64,000 nucleotides of DNA from Pleurostoma richardsiae (lineage: Eukaryota > Ascomycota > Sordariomycetes > Calosphaeriales > Pleurostomataceae), in contig JANBVO010000009.1 in the NCBI GenBank assembly GCA_030052745.1, positions 744,001 to 808,000 of the forward strand, in the 5' to 3' direction. Within the stretch, counting starts at the first letter, position 1; each line of letters begins with the position of its first letter. Both the position numbers and the translations under genes were made by a program. The notes under the pieces were generated by a model that saw nothing but the letters and a program-made list of their open reading frames with translations, ran no database searches and was not told the DNA's origin. Shown one piece after another: positions 11,790-22,887 of this stretch.

Positions 11790-12353
11790 GCTGAGGCTGA
11801 TGGGTGTCGGGGAGGGACGGTGTGGACTCCGAAGCGGTTTTTTCAAGTACAGGATCTCTTATTCGAGAGTGTTTCAGAGCTTGCAGTACGGCAGGTCTTT
11901 ATTATGACGGAGGCCGGAAGAAAGACAGGAGGTGGACATGCGTTTTCAAAAGGTTCATTCAAACTTCAGAATCTAAAACATGTTCTTTATATCTAATGAG
12001 TATTAAATGCGTAGGATCTTGATTACTACTCTCCGGTTCCGGCGAAAGAAAGCTGCCAAAGTGTTCGGATTCTCGACCTAAGACGATGTGTCTGGGCGTG
12101 GCTGAAATACAGTAATTCAAAACCTAGAGGACAAAGAGCTGGCAATGTCGTTGGCTGACATTAAAGCGCCGCAAAACATGAGAACGTCTGGGAATGTCGC
12201 ATTCACAACAGATAATTGGACCAATTCCTTTGTTCTCTGCCGACGTATTGCATCACTCGCTGCTGAGAGATATTATTTTGCATCCCTAACGGTGCCCTGT
12301 ATCACCGTGCACCGATATAAAATAGAAGTCCGGCCATCGTAATCCTTAACAAG
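11790..12353. other. intergenic
   Basis: Promoter side of the hypothetical gene and downstream side of the GH3 relic. Nothing recognisable. Confidence 0.5.
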
Positions 12354-14135
12354 TCATTCATAAGTCGGGACGAATTTGGTATATCGGCCATGCTTGTGCT
12401 TGATCGATCTGGGGAACGTAACCGACAATCTACCAGTATGGTTGACGCCGCCGAACAAGACGTCGGTGATGGCGTGGCCAGTCTCTTGACCGCCGTACCA
12501 GGCGTGAACGATGGCTTTTGTTCTGTGTTCCCAGGGTATCTCAATGGTACACCCGGCTTGGGTCACAACAATCTAATCGAGGACATCTAGATTTAGTCAC
12601 ATGCATCGCACGAATGGCAGGGCATCCGCGTCCTTCCGACTTACAGTGTTGGGATTGGCATCGAGCACTGCTTGTATGAGATGGGTTGCCGCAGGCGGTA
12701 GCTCAAGATGCCTGCGGTCACTTGCCTCACCCTCGTAGTCTGCCGAGAGCCCGACCATGACGATGGGCACGTCGACGGATCGCGCGATCTTCACTGTATC
12801 CGCAAGCCCTTTTTCCGGCGCAAGGATCTCGTAGCCGCCCAGACGGCCAGCCAGCGTGAAAGCAGTCCGCACCACTGACATCCTCGTTCACCATCAGGAC
12901 TTCTATCTTCACCGTCTGCCCTTTCCGCATGTCCGCATCGTAGAATCTCTCCACTGAAAGCCGGTTGAAGCAGGGCGTGTCATCCGTTTTGGGTGGTTGA
13001 TTGGTCCATAGATCGATGACCTCCTTGTCATCGAGCTTGACCCTGCCCTTGCCAGCAACGCTGAACCCGAAGCGGAAGCGCGCCGAGTTCTGTGGGGTAA
13101 AGACGGTCCTTGTCCCAACATAATATTTGTGCGGCAAGAACCTGTGGAGGCTCTCGGGCACATCTATCAAGTCCCCATCAGCAGCCGTGGAGTATGACTC
13201 AGTGTCGGGGTCATGGTCCGGGTCTTGACCGAAGATGTCAACCCACCAGCCGCGCTTGCCCGGTTCCCGGTTGGGTCAGATCCTATAGAAACGGGACGAA
13301 TTTCAATGCTGTGATGATTCGAGGTTAGTCGGCAGCATGGTTGCTTTGACGCAGGCCCAGCTTTGCGCGATTGACACTCACTGTATAGGCCTGGGGTATA
13401 GGCGACATTCTCTTCCCTGACAGCCTCCACCACGGCATCGTATGGAGTTACGGCGTAGTAATGGTCGCCTTCCGCGCTGCCGCCTCCGGAAAGCGCCGGG
13501 AGCTTGAAATGGTCTCCTATCAGGCCGTGTGACATGGTCTTCTTATCCCTCATTGGCAAGATGGCATCGCCGTTCCTCAGGAGCACGATGCTGTCGGCTG
13601 CAACCACGTGCTGTAGGTACCCCACCGGTCGCTCATCACAAGGCCGTTGAAACCCCACTCACGGCGCAGGATCTACTGCAGGAGCAAAGGGTGTTCGCTG
13701 GCGTGGATACCATTGATCTTTTTATAGGACGTCATGAAAGCCCATGGATCCGAGTGGCGGTGGGCGAGCTGAAAGCGCAGTAGATGGAGCTCCCGCATCG
13801 TCCGCTCCGTCATTCGAAGATTATCCTCGATTCACATGGTCGACTGGTCATGTGTATCATAGTATATGGTACATGCCGCGACTCCGCGGCCCTGGACGCC
13901 GTTGATGTAGACCGAGGCAATTAAACCGCTCAGGATGGGATCCTCAGCGTAGGCGTCGAAGCCACGACCCATGAGAGGTAAGCGCTGCAGGCAAACGGTC
14001 GGGGTCAGCAAGACGTGTGCGTTTTTGCAGCGGGCCTCGTCCCCGAGCAGGTTGCCGATGCGTCTCATCAGTTCCACGTCGAAGGTGGCGCCCGTGGCCG
14101 TCGCCGAGGGCAACAGAATGCTGGGGATCTAGAGA
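12354..14135 (-). pseudogene. GH3 beta-glucosidase pseudogene
   Basis: Fragments of a fungal intracellular-type GH3 beta-glucosidase run in the right order on the minus strand. They are the N-terminal barrel (GATFDVELMRRIGNLLG, GRGFDAYAEDPILSG), the segment PWAFMTSYKKING, the nucleophile region (GFNGLVMSD), the start of the second domain (ADSIVLLRNGDAILPM), a PA14 domain (about 13230-12880) and the C-terminal sandwich (KAIVHAWYGGQETGHAI). Damage is extensive: in-frame stops near 13838, 13675 and 13285, frameshifts near 13270 and 12878, and loss of roughly 70 codons just after the nucleophile. An extra residue also sits inside the usual SDWG motif. The 5' end lacks the first 60 or so codons. 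Two intron-like gaps with good donors survive. The gene cannot make a working enzyme. Confidence 0.88.
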
Positions 14136-15167
14136 GATTCTCATGGCGTTAAGATTGAGACGTGTACTGTACAATTGACCGTGAACCGGGTAGTTCTAGA
14201 TACTCTCAGAACTGCCATTCTATAATGACAGTAGGGTTCTACCCAAACCAACCGCCTCATGAAGGCAGTACATAGTATAGCCTGCACTTCAAGGTCGTTC
14301 ATTGGCATTGTCGGGTGAACCTACGGAGTAGACAGACAGCGAATCACATAGATAGCCTCGGTTAAGGAACTTTGATTAGTGAACACTGCGTAAAGTCACT
14401 TAGTCGTCAGACAACTTAGCACGTTTATTCTGCCATCCGGGCCTGGACACGAGATCGGACCTCAGCAAGCATGCAGCTATGGGATTCACAGAACGTCACG
14501 GCCTCGGGCTGGAGACTGAGTGAATGGCTCCACAGCGACACTACGGCTCGATAACATCAACTAGTGTGCGATGACGGTGCACTTATAAGGCCCGGGAGGC
14601 TTATCCCTATATTGTATGGAATTCTACATAGTACATATCCCCAAAGCTGTCTCCCCTTGGAGATTTTGCGCCATCTCGAGGTTATCTCACAAGAAATACG
14701 GAACCGTTGGAATCAGATCGTGCCGCGGCGCATGTTTCAGGCTGTCCTCGAACGAATCCTACAGTACTTGTAGATCGGGGCTAACATTGCCCTGAACGGC
14801 ATGAGAGAAACGAAAGGCCTCTTGAAACCTTATGGCGGAGCATCTCTCCCTCCGTCGGGGGTTTCACTTGCCAAGTCGGGCGGTGGAATTTGTACGCAGC
14901 AGCTGAAGGATACTCCGTACAAACGTCTGGCGAGGTGACTCTCTGTGTGGGGCTAATGATTATGTCGGCCCCCCGGTACGGAGTTCTTGATTCTCCGTTA
15001 TGTTCAGTGCGAGCACCAACATTTGAAGCCAAGAATTGTTCTGTCATATGATGTAATGATATAGTTTCCTGTTCCTTCGGCAGGTATACAATAGACAATT
15101 TAGGATTGTTCTTTGCTCAGAATCTTACGGTGAATCCTGGATTGGATCCTGCACTGCCACCGTTACC
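14136..15167. other. intergenic
   Basis: Upstream of the GH3 relic and promoter of the NmrA-like gene. Small frames at 14564 and 14781 are not supported by any motif. I found no further recognisable piece of the missing GH3 N-terminus. Confidence 0.45.
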
Positions 15168-16428
15168 ATGTCTAGGAAGGTTATTACGGTCGTAGGTATC
15201 ACGGGCAAGCAGGTACGGGAGCCGTGCTACTAAGCGTTCGATTCCTCAGCATATCCGGGTTTGTACTCAGGAGGCCAGCTTTCTAACCAGTAGTTACCAG
15301 GGCGCTTCCGTTGCTGACGTGTTCCTCGACGAGGGCACTTGGCACGTTCGCGGCATAACCCGCGATCCTACCAGGCCAACGAGCAGAGAGTGGGCCGACA
15401 GGGGCGTCGAACTCGTCAAGGCCAACTTGAATGATGTCGCCTCGCTGGAGGCTGCCTTCGCCGGATCCGCCGTCATCTTCGGCGTCACGGACTTCTGGGG
15501 GATCACAGCCGATTCGAAAACACAGGAGCTTGCCAGGTCGACAGGGCAGCCGGTTAACGTGATCGCTTACGAAATTGAAGTGCAGCAGGGACGCAACATC
15601 GTTGATGCTGCAAACGCAACAGTGGACACCTTGGATCGATTCGTGCTCTCGACTCTTTCGGCCACGAAGAGATGGAGCATGGGCAAGTATGCCCATAACT
15701 ACCACTTCGACGCGAAATGGGAATCCGTTGAATACCTGAAGACCACCTATCCAAGACTGGCAGAGAAGTCATCATACCTGCAGCTAGCGCTCTACCTTAC
15801 TAACTGGAAGGCCAACCCTTTGGGCAGACCAACTCGGGTAAATCCACACCTCCAGACCAATTGCCCGTCTGGTCACGCCTGCTTGAACAAAGGTCGACGC
15901 TGACCCGGTCATAGCAACCCGATGGCACTTACCTGTTGAGTCTCCCATCAGATGGCGATGCTCCGGTGCCTATGGTCGAGGCGCGTCACGATACAGGTAA
16001 ATCTCCTTTCTCATAGCACGGGCTCGCCAGACTAATATTAGACGTTCCAGGTCATTTCGTGAAGGCTTTGCTGCAGGTTGAGCCGGGGAAAAGTCTTCTC
16101 GGTTATTCCAGCATGTTGAGCTGGAATGAGTTCGCTGCTCTATGGGGCAAAATTCATGGATTGATCTGCCGCTTCGAGCGTCTTGACCGCAGAGTCCTTG
16201 AAAACGCTATCCCGGGAGGCATCGGTGAGGAACTCGCTGATATGTTCGAGTATATCGGGGAGTTTGGCTACGATGGCGGTGATAAGACCATTGTTCATCC
16301 TAAGGATGTAAGTATTACCCCATCCGGGTCACCACAGCCTCTAACACCCACCCCAGCTTGGCGTGGACATTGCCGTCTACACTGTAGAAGAATACATCAG
16401 GGATGAAGACTGGTCTGAGGTCCTATAA
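15168..16428 (+). CDS. NmrA-like family NAD(P)-binding protein
   Basis: Five exons (15168-15212, 15301-15837, 15915-15996, 16051-16307, 16357-16428) join in phase to 330 residues, the usual NmrA-like length. The first, 15-codon exon carries the beta strand and glycine-rich loop (VVGITGKQGAS across the splice) that bind NAD(P). Further landmarks are FGVTDFWG, YHFDAKWESVEYLKTTYP and the restored substrate-side segment VEARHDTGHFVKALL. The C-terminus VEEYIRDEDWSEVL closes the protein. Family members act as redox sensors or as atypical short-chain reductases, and they often lack the catalytic Tyr-x-x-x-Lys. It stands between the GH3 and SDR relics but is itself intact. Function is unknown beyond the family. 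Confidence 0.9.
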
Positions 16429-16901
16429 GCCCGGCATGGAACTACGCTGAACAGACAGGAAATGAGGGCCCCGACCTATCAGTCAAATAGGGCTTCACTT
16501 GATCAGATTAAAAGAAAAATGTGTAACTATGTCTCAGTGATGATATGGAATCGTGCGATGCCTCCAGGTGCAACCGAGACTCTGGAACCGTCGCGTTCTT
16601 GGATCCGAGCGAGGAGATCCTTTGTTCTCCCGCCATAGTTCCGAAGTCGACGAACGACGCCGAGACAGTTGCTAGAATTAGCAGTAGGTTTATTCAATAT
16701 TAGATGGAAAGTTGCCGCCCGCAATTCGTTAGTCGAAGTCATTGGGGATAAGTCCATCCAGTGGCTTTGTCTATCGGCATAACCATGCGAACTTTAGCTC
16801 CTCTTGAAACCTGCGCGGGCGACTGACCTCGATGAGTGTCCGTTGCCCTTCTAAACTGATGCAACCTCGAATTTCCACCTGAGTTGAAACTTAAACTACA
16901 G
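16429..16901. other. intergenic
   Basis: 3' flanks of the NmrA-like gene and of the SDR relic. Nothing recognisable. Confidence 0.45.
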
Positions 16902-17943
16902 CTATCTCGTCGTTCCCAAGTGCGAAACCATTGTCCTACCGTTTTCCTCAATCGTCGTCTTGTCTATAACATCAAGAATCAGACTTGCGGATTCCTCCGG
17001 GATGATCATCCTGGTGAAACTGAGCGAATACCCTGCCATAGCACTCATGATCTCTTGCATGCCAGCCTGTGTCGGCGAAGGGTTTACTGCTCGTAAAATA
17101 TTAGTATGTCAATGTCATGAAGAACCTTGAAAGGGATTTCCACTGACTGTCAAGATGCACATACGTACTCGTATCAACTAGGCTAGGAGAGATGGACATA
17201 AAGAGAATCCCCTCTCTCCTATACTGGGTGTGAAACTTTGCAACGGCCATGTTCAATGCTGCCTTAGAGATTAAATACGGTGCTAAGCACCCGATGTTAG
17301 CCTCGACGACGAAGGAAACATCTCCATGCCCGAGGAGATAGCGATGACTTTCTTCATTTGTCCTCTTTGGATTAACGGGACAAATAGGCTCATAAGATGC
17401 ACATTGCCGAGTACGTTGACCTCGATAGAGTTAATCGCATTCTTGTCAAACTGGCTTCAGTCCTGGTCTCTGCCAAAGAGTTTGTCTGTGTTTGCATTAA
17501 GGACTTCGATGTGTTTCAAGGACGTTTTATCTATAGGGTCAACGTCTGTTAGGACAAGGGCAGCATTGGCGATAAGAACATCGAGGCTACCCCCGGCAAT
17601 CGTAGAAATAGTGTCCACGGCGGCCTGTAATGAGTGTTTAACGATATTCTGCTAGAACGACCACTTTCAAAGGAACTCGCTTTTAGTAATGCAAAACTTT
17701 TGAGGTCGCCTCAAACGGTGCGCACGTTCTTGCGAGATGGCAGTTCCTGAGCGATCTTTTCCTCGAGAGGCTCGATTGTGCGGACGATTCCGATGACGAT
17801 ATTGGCAGGATCGGCAGACAACTGCTTGGGAAGAGCAAACTAAACCGATATACGTTAGCCGTAGGTTTACACTGAGTTCTGGCTGTTCGGAACGAACTTA
17901 CCCCTATGCCACGGGAAGCGCCAGTGATTGCGTATGAAGACAT
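16902..17943 (-). pseudogene. short-chain dehydrogenase pseudogene
   Basis: The minus strand reads as a broken ascomycete SDR. It begins with MSSYAITGASRGIG (17943-17902), which contains the NAD(P)-binding TGxxxGIG motif, then an intron (gtaagt...ttag) and a second exon from 17839 (SADPANIVIGIVRTIEPLEE). A TGA ends this at about 17717. Further pieces appear in shifted frames: TIAGGSLDVLIANAAL (the NAG-type motif), a helix ending in KKVIAISSGM, and SKAALNMAVAKFHTQYRREG. The last holds the catalytic lysine region, but the tyrosine segment in front of it is disrupted. A final part ends in MVSHLGTTR. Stops and frameshifts separate them. It lies about 1 kb from an intact SDR on the other strand, though the two are not close copies. 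Confidence 0.82.
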
Positions 17944-18945
17944 ATCGATGATCCTCGAGATGGAATATTTTCCAACGAGAGGCTTGGAGGCGTGTAAACT
18001 GGTGGAGGGACGAGGCGTCAGAAGTGAACAAATGCAAGTCTCATTGAATAGTTATACCTGCGATATTCTCATGGGTATGTAAACTATCCCCTCCCGTCAA
18101 CACACCTCTGATTTCTGAAAGAGCTGGATTACGGCCTTGCCGGTTCAGTCTGCCAAAGGTATGGAACAGAACGTCGTGCAAAGGGCCACAAAAATAATGT
18201 AACTTCGCATGAGCGCACGAACTCTCACCGTGACACCGCCTTGCCTATCATAAACTCTGGTCATGAAAAGACAAGTTGGGCCGGATAGTCGGACTGGATC
18301 ACCTTAGAGGGTAGACGGGCACAATTAGCCCGACTTCGAAGACCGTGTCCCATATACATAGGCTTAGAAATCTAATTTCAGACGAGAACAGTTAGATAGT
18401 TCGTCCGACTCCGTGAAATGTCTCCGGAAAGGTCTGTCCGAGTCATTCGTGATCAGTAATCTGGCAATTGCGCCTGGCATGTCGATTGTCGACTCAAAGA
18501 GGCTTTAGTGCTAGTACTTCTGGTGCCTATTTCCAATGTCAAAATGTAGCAGCCCTTTCATTACGAGCGCCCCTAAGCATCAATTGGTATTTAGATGGCA
18601 TCAAAGGCTCCAGGGATGGCTGTTAAAGCGCTGAAGATGCCCTGGTATCCTCAGTTTGTGGAGTAGATTGCTGGACAGTGTACGCATAGAGCCCAGCGGG
18701 TAGGAACACTCGAATTTTCAAATCACAGGGTAAAGCCTACTCGGCAGGAAATGTGCCTTCGGTGACCGGTATAACATGTCTCTCCGCGGACGGGCATGAG
18801 ACTTCGCGATCGTTGCCTGAAGGTTTGAGGTCGGTCCCTGTAATATAAATAAACGGACATTGCCTCCTATACAGAAGTATTATCCTACAAAGGCATATAC
18901 AAGGCACCAACTACACCATCAACACGACACACAGAAAGTCACAAC
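17944..18945. other. intergenic, promoter of the SDR gene
   Basis: This 1-kb stretch lies between the divergent SDR relic and the intact SDR. Apart from the TATA box noted separately, nothing is recognised. Confidence 0.5.
18844..18851 (+). promoter_or_regulatory. TATA box of the SDR gene
   Basis: TATAAATA lies about 95 nt before the SDR start codon, followed by a pyrimidine/adenine-rich leader. The position fits a fungal core promoter. Confidence 0.5.
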
Positions 18946-19710
18946 ATGAGTGTAAGATCAGCTTACCTCGTTACAGGAGCCAATCGCGGCATTGGCAGAG
19001 GATTCGTCGCGGCCCTTCTGCAGAGACCGTCCACCATCGTCATTGCTGCCGTTCGAGAACCCTCGAAAGAGTCGGCCAGAACATTGATCAGCCTACCAAG
19101 AGCGGTTGATTCGGAACTCATACTCATCAAGATCGACTCTGCAGTTGAATCAGATCCGGCCAACGCAGTCGCTCAGTTCCAGAAGGACTACGGCATTACT
19201 TCCCTAGACGTTGTTATTGCAAACGCCGCTATCGGAGGCGATGGCGGACCTGTCATCCAAACCCCGACGCAGAAAGCGGCCGAACACTTCGCCATCAACG
19301 CGATCGGCCCCATGAAGCTCTTCCAGGCCACAGCAGAATTGCTCAAAGCCAGCAAGCGTCCCATATTCATAGCGATCTCTACGGTTGTCGGGTCTATTGG
19401 GTCTATGGAGTCGCTGGAGGGCTTTCCGCCTGCTATGAGCCCATATGGCGCCAGTAAGGCGTCATTGAATTGGATCATAAGACGTCTTCACTTCGAGGAG
19501 CCATGGTTGACCAGCTTTGTCTTACACCCTGGTACTGTGGATACAGACATGGTAGCTGCAGCGGCTGAGGGCGCGGGCCTCGAGGTTAGGGACTTGGGTG
19601 CGATTCCGGTCGACACCAGTGTAGCGTCGATGCTGAAGACGGTCGATTCAGCCTCGAGAGCTATCAGTGGTACTTTCCAGAACTACGATGGCACTACACT
19701 ACCCTGGTAA
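18946..19710 (+). CDS. short-chain dehydrogenase/reductase (norsolorinic acid ketoreductase-like)
   Basis: An intronless gene of 254 residues, the usual length of a classical SDR. The NAD(P)-binding motif TGANRGIGRG is at residues 10-19, the structural NAA motif appears as VVIANAAIGG near 95, the catalytic serine region is ISTVVGSIGS, and the active-site YxxxK is YGASK near 166. PGTVDTDM follows the active site as in the C-factor/norsolorinic acid ketoreductase group. The enzyme should reduce a ketone with NADPH; the substrate is unknown. It has a clear TATA box and an A-rich context before the ATG. An SDR relic lies upstream and isoflavone-reductase-like genes lie downstream. Confidence 0.92.
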   Translation: MSVRSAYLVTGANRGIGRGFVAALLQRPSTIVIAAVREPSKESARTLISLPRAVDSELILIKIDSAVESDPANAVAQFQKDYGITSLDVVIANAAIGGDGGPVIQTPTQKAAEHFAINAIGPMKLFQATAELLKASKRPIFIAISTVVGSIGSMESLEGFPPAMSPYGASKASLNWIIRRLHFEEPWLTSFVLHPGTVDTDMVAAAAEGAGLEVRDLGAIPVDTSVASMLKTVDSASRAISGTFQNYDGTTLPW

Positions 19711-20112
19711 GAGTTTATTCTAGACTTCTAGTAAGGGACGCGACTGTATAATACAATGCTCTACACTCTGCACCCTTTTCCAGACACGTCCGTTGCTCCC
19801 CCACCTCGCTGCCCGGAATGTGTGACATGCCGCCCTTTCTGCCCGCGCCTTTTCCCCCGGGATCCTCACCGCTCCTCGAGCTAGTGAGGCCACAATACCT
19901 GGCACACTTAGACGGGGGAGCCGCGGAGTGATGACATGCCGTTGATTCTTCTGATCTGGGACTACGGAAGAGTGGTGGCGACCCCTTACAAAGCCAACTA
20001 CTCCACGACCAAAAGGCAGTTCCGCAAGACACAAATCTGCCACGTGAAACAGAAGCGCCCACCGTTTGCTCGCTTTTTCCAGCATCAATCAAAGCCCCTA
20101 CTCAGCAGAGGC
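19711..20112. other. intergenic between convergent genes
   Basis: 3' flanks of the SDR and of the minus-strand reductase. Overlapping open frames on both strands show no protein signature. Confidence 0.5.
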
Positions 20113-21330
20113 CTACTGATTGACCTTGTGCAGCATATCCCCGCGGGAGGCCAAACTGGCCGCGACTGCCGCCGTAGCCGTTGGGTGTCTATTCCCTCCC
20201 CAAGCCGACTGCAGAAGCTCCTTCACTGTCCAAACCTTGATGCCAGGAAAAACACTATTGAGCGTTTTCTTGGGTTGTAGATTAAAGAGCCCCTCATGGA
20301 ACCAGACCCCGAAGACAGAGAAGATACGCTGGATCTCCTCCTTAGGCATGTGTGCGTACAATGGTGGGTGAGAGGGGAGCTCGGTCACTTTTCCAGCCCG
20401 GAGAAGGTCGAGAGAGTCGTACGTGACCTTGAAGTTTGTACCTATGACAGAGTGCGTTAGCCGGGTTTTTTTCCGGCAGAGGATGGAGTACCAGCCCTTG
20501 ACTTCTTCTGCGATCTGCACGAACTGATTCCAGGTAACAGTATCTCCAATGACATAACTCTCCCGGTCCCATGTTGAAAGTTCCAGAGCGGCTGCAACGA
20601 ATTTGGCAACGTCGAACGTATGTGTGAATACTACCGGTGTCTCTCCTGTGCCTGGGATTGCTGCCACGTTGAATTCGATATCGACGGCGACAATGTTGGG
20701 CAGTTGATACGTCTTCACGTGCGGATGGCCCCAGAAGTCAAGGAAGTAGCCCACATAGAAAAGAGTATACTCCAGTGAGCTCTTTTCCAACGCTTGCAGC
20801 GCCTCGAGTTTGGCTCGACCGATCGGGAAGTCTTTCAACTGGCTGTAGCGGAAGCGCGTGTTCAGCGACCAAACACTGCTAGAATAAAGCCGAGGAGGAT
20901 CTGGCCCTGACACGCGTTTTCTCGGAGAGCGACGCTGGAGACTTACTCCATTGTGTAGGGGATACCCCAGACGCTGGGAATGAACCGCCTAGTGCACTGA
21001 GATGCTTCAGATGCACGGATGAGATTGGTTTGAGGTTCGCCAGTGTCCGTAAGAAAGATGGTTGATATCACAGTGCCGACCGAGTTTTCAACGAGGACTT
21101 TGGTTAAACCCGAGACGTCGCCATAGTCGACTGCGATAATCTCGCAGCGGGATTCTGCCTCAAGCTTTGGGTTCGTCTGTTCGGGTTAGTGGGCCGTTCT
21201 GGTGGCTGTCGCGGGAGACCCCTACGGTTCTGCTGAGGATCTTCACGTCGTGTTTGCCTTGGCTCTTGATCGTCTCAGCAATAGCGCGGCCGATGCCACG
21301 CGTGCCTCCTGCAACTGCGACTGTAACCAT
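20113..21330 (-). CDS. isoflavone-reductase/NmrA-like NAD(P)-binding protein, paralogue A
   Basis: Exons 21330-21226, 21176-20947 and 20875-20113 join in phase to 365 residues. The start MVTVAVAGGTRGIGRAI holds the NAD(P)-binding GGTxxxG loop. Later segments (GRAKLEALQALEKSS, FYVGYFLDFWG, THTFDVAKFVAAALEL, VIGDTVTWNQFVQIAEE) are typical of fungal isoflavone-reductase-like proteins. The neighbour in the opposite direction is a paralogue with the same layout. At the position of the paralogue's third intron this gene has a branch-like CTAAC and an AG but no phase-correct GT donor. The 54 nt there stay open and in frame and would insert 18 residues. Splicing at the only nearby GT would shift the frame, so the insertion model is kept. 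Confidence 0.85.
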
Positions 21331-21770
21331 GTTGTGTAATATGTTCTCTGTCGAGGGCTGCTGATGATCTTGGTGCATAGATTGAGTAGGCCGCAGTGTG
21401 AATGCTTCAAACTGGAGGGTTGGTAGGGATAGCATTTTGGCAGTGGAGTGGCTGAATGGTGTTTCAGTAGAATTAAAGCTATTCTCCACTCGGGGAATCT
21501 GAAAGCCTAGACCGAATGCCAGTCGGTGTAACACCATGTCCGAAGTCACACCATGATCAATGCTGGATTGTATGTATTCGTCCGGTTGCCGCCTTGGCTT
21601 TGCGTCATGGCTCCGAGGTACGAGTTGATTTGTTTGCTAATCTAGTCACTTCTACTTAAAGTCTAGAGTAATGAAGGGACGAAATCAAAGCAGAGTTCGA
21701 AAAAGTGTCGATACTAAGCCCAGCAAGAACCAGGACTGACACTACCGCACAGCGATTCCCGAAATCCACA
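21331..21770. promoter_or_regulatory. shared divergent promoter of the two paralogues
   Basis: 440 bp separate the start codons of the two head-to-head reductase genes, so both promoters lie here. I did not find a convincing TATA box or repeated operator by eye. Confidence 0.5.
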
Positions 21771-22887
21771 ATGGTCAATGTCGCAGTCGCCGGAGGTACA
21801 GGCGGCGTCGGGAGGGCCATCGTCGAAGCACTCAAAGGTGACTCGAGGCACACAGTCATCGTGTTATCCCGCAAGGCAGGTATTCTGCAGCTTCCGCCAG
21901 GCTGCCGTGGGCTGACAAGAGCAGTCTACGGGTCAAGAGGTCCTCGGCGTGCCAGTTGTCGAGGCTGACTATGCTGGTGTCGACTCCCTAGTCGAGGTCC
22001 TGGAGAAGCACCGCATACACACTGTCGTGTCAACGCTCGCGCTCCACATCCACGGCGTTGGAGCAGCCCAAGTGAACTTAATCAAGGCAGCTGACAAGTC
22101 ACCGGTGACAAAGCGTTTCATCACCAGCTCCTGGGCTGTCCGTTCCACCGAGGAGTGAGCGTATATCTGATCGGAGCAGAGCAATAGGAGCTAACTGAGA
22201 GATTAAGGAACATGAAACTACTCCCTCATGGATATCAGCACCTTGCTTCGTACGCAGAACTGGAAAGGTCCGGACTCGAGTGGACGGCCTTTAACAGTGG
22301 CTGGTTCCTGGAATATTATGGCATGCCATATATCAAGACGTACATACAGCAGACCACGTTTGTGGTTGACATGGCCAACAAGAGAGCAGCCATTCCCGGA
22401 ACTGGCAAGGACTTAATGACTTTCACGTACTCGCTCGACGTTGCTAAATTCGTCGTTGAGGCGCTCGAACTTCCAAGATGGAATCGAGACCTCATCGTAA
22501 TAGGCGACAAGATGACGTGGAAACAGTTCGTCGAGCTTGCTGAAAGTGCCCGAGGTACACTCGCTAGCTTGAATCTCCCTTATCCTCTCCAGATCGATAG
22601 AGCAGAGACGCTAACAATGGCCCCTAAACGTAGGTGAGAAGTTTACCGTTACCTATGACAGCGTGGAGAAATTGGAGAGAGGCGAAATCACGGAATTACC
22701 GGGTCAGGTTGCCGCCTACTCATACTTCAACAAGGAGTGGGCACAGAAGCTATTCTCAGTGTTTGGCTTATGGGTAACGAGGGGGGCCTTTGATTTACCC
22801 GAAGAAAGAGCCTTGAATAGAAAATTCCCAGATATTAAGGTGACAACTGTGAAGGAGTTGCTGGACCAGGCGTGGAAGGGGAAATAG
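21771..22887 (+). CDS. isoflavone-reductase/NmrA-like NAD(P)-binding protein, paralogue B
   Basis: Four exons (21771-21879, 21920-22154, 22208-22554, 22634-22887) join in phase to 314 residues. The start MVNVAVAGGTGGVGRAIVEAL matches paralogue A and contains the NAD(P)-binding loop. The C-terminal half (TVTYDSVEKLERGEITELPG, KLFSVFGLWVTRGAFDLPEE, DIKVTTVKELLDQAWKGK) aligns with paralogue A along its whole length. The first, second and third introns sit at equivalent places. The first intron is only 40 nt. Family members reduce a double bond or ketone using NADPH; the substrate is unknown. The head-to-head arrangement suggests co-regulation of the pair after an inverted duplication. Confidence 0.87.

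Noticed and set aside
19715-20092. Antisense frames of 122-125 codons next to the SDR gene
   Set aside because: Two overlapping frames in the same place, neither with protein features.
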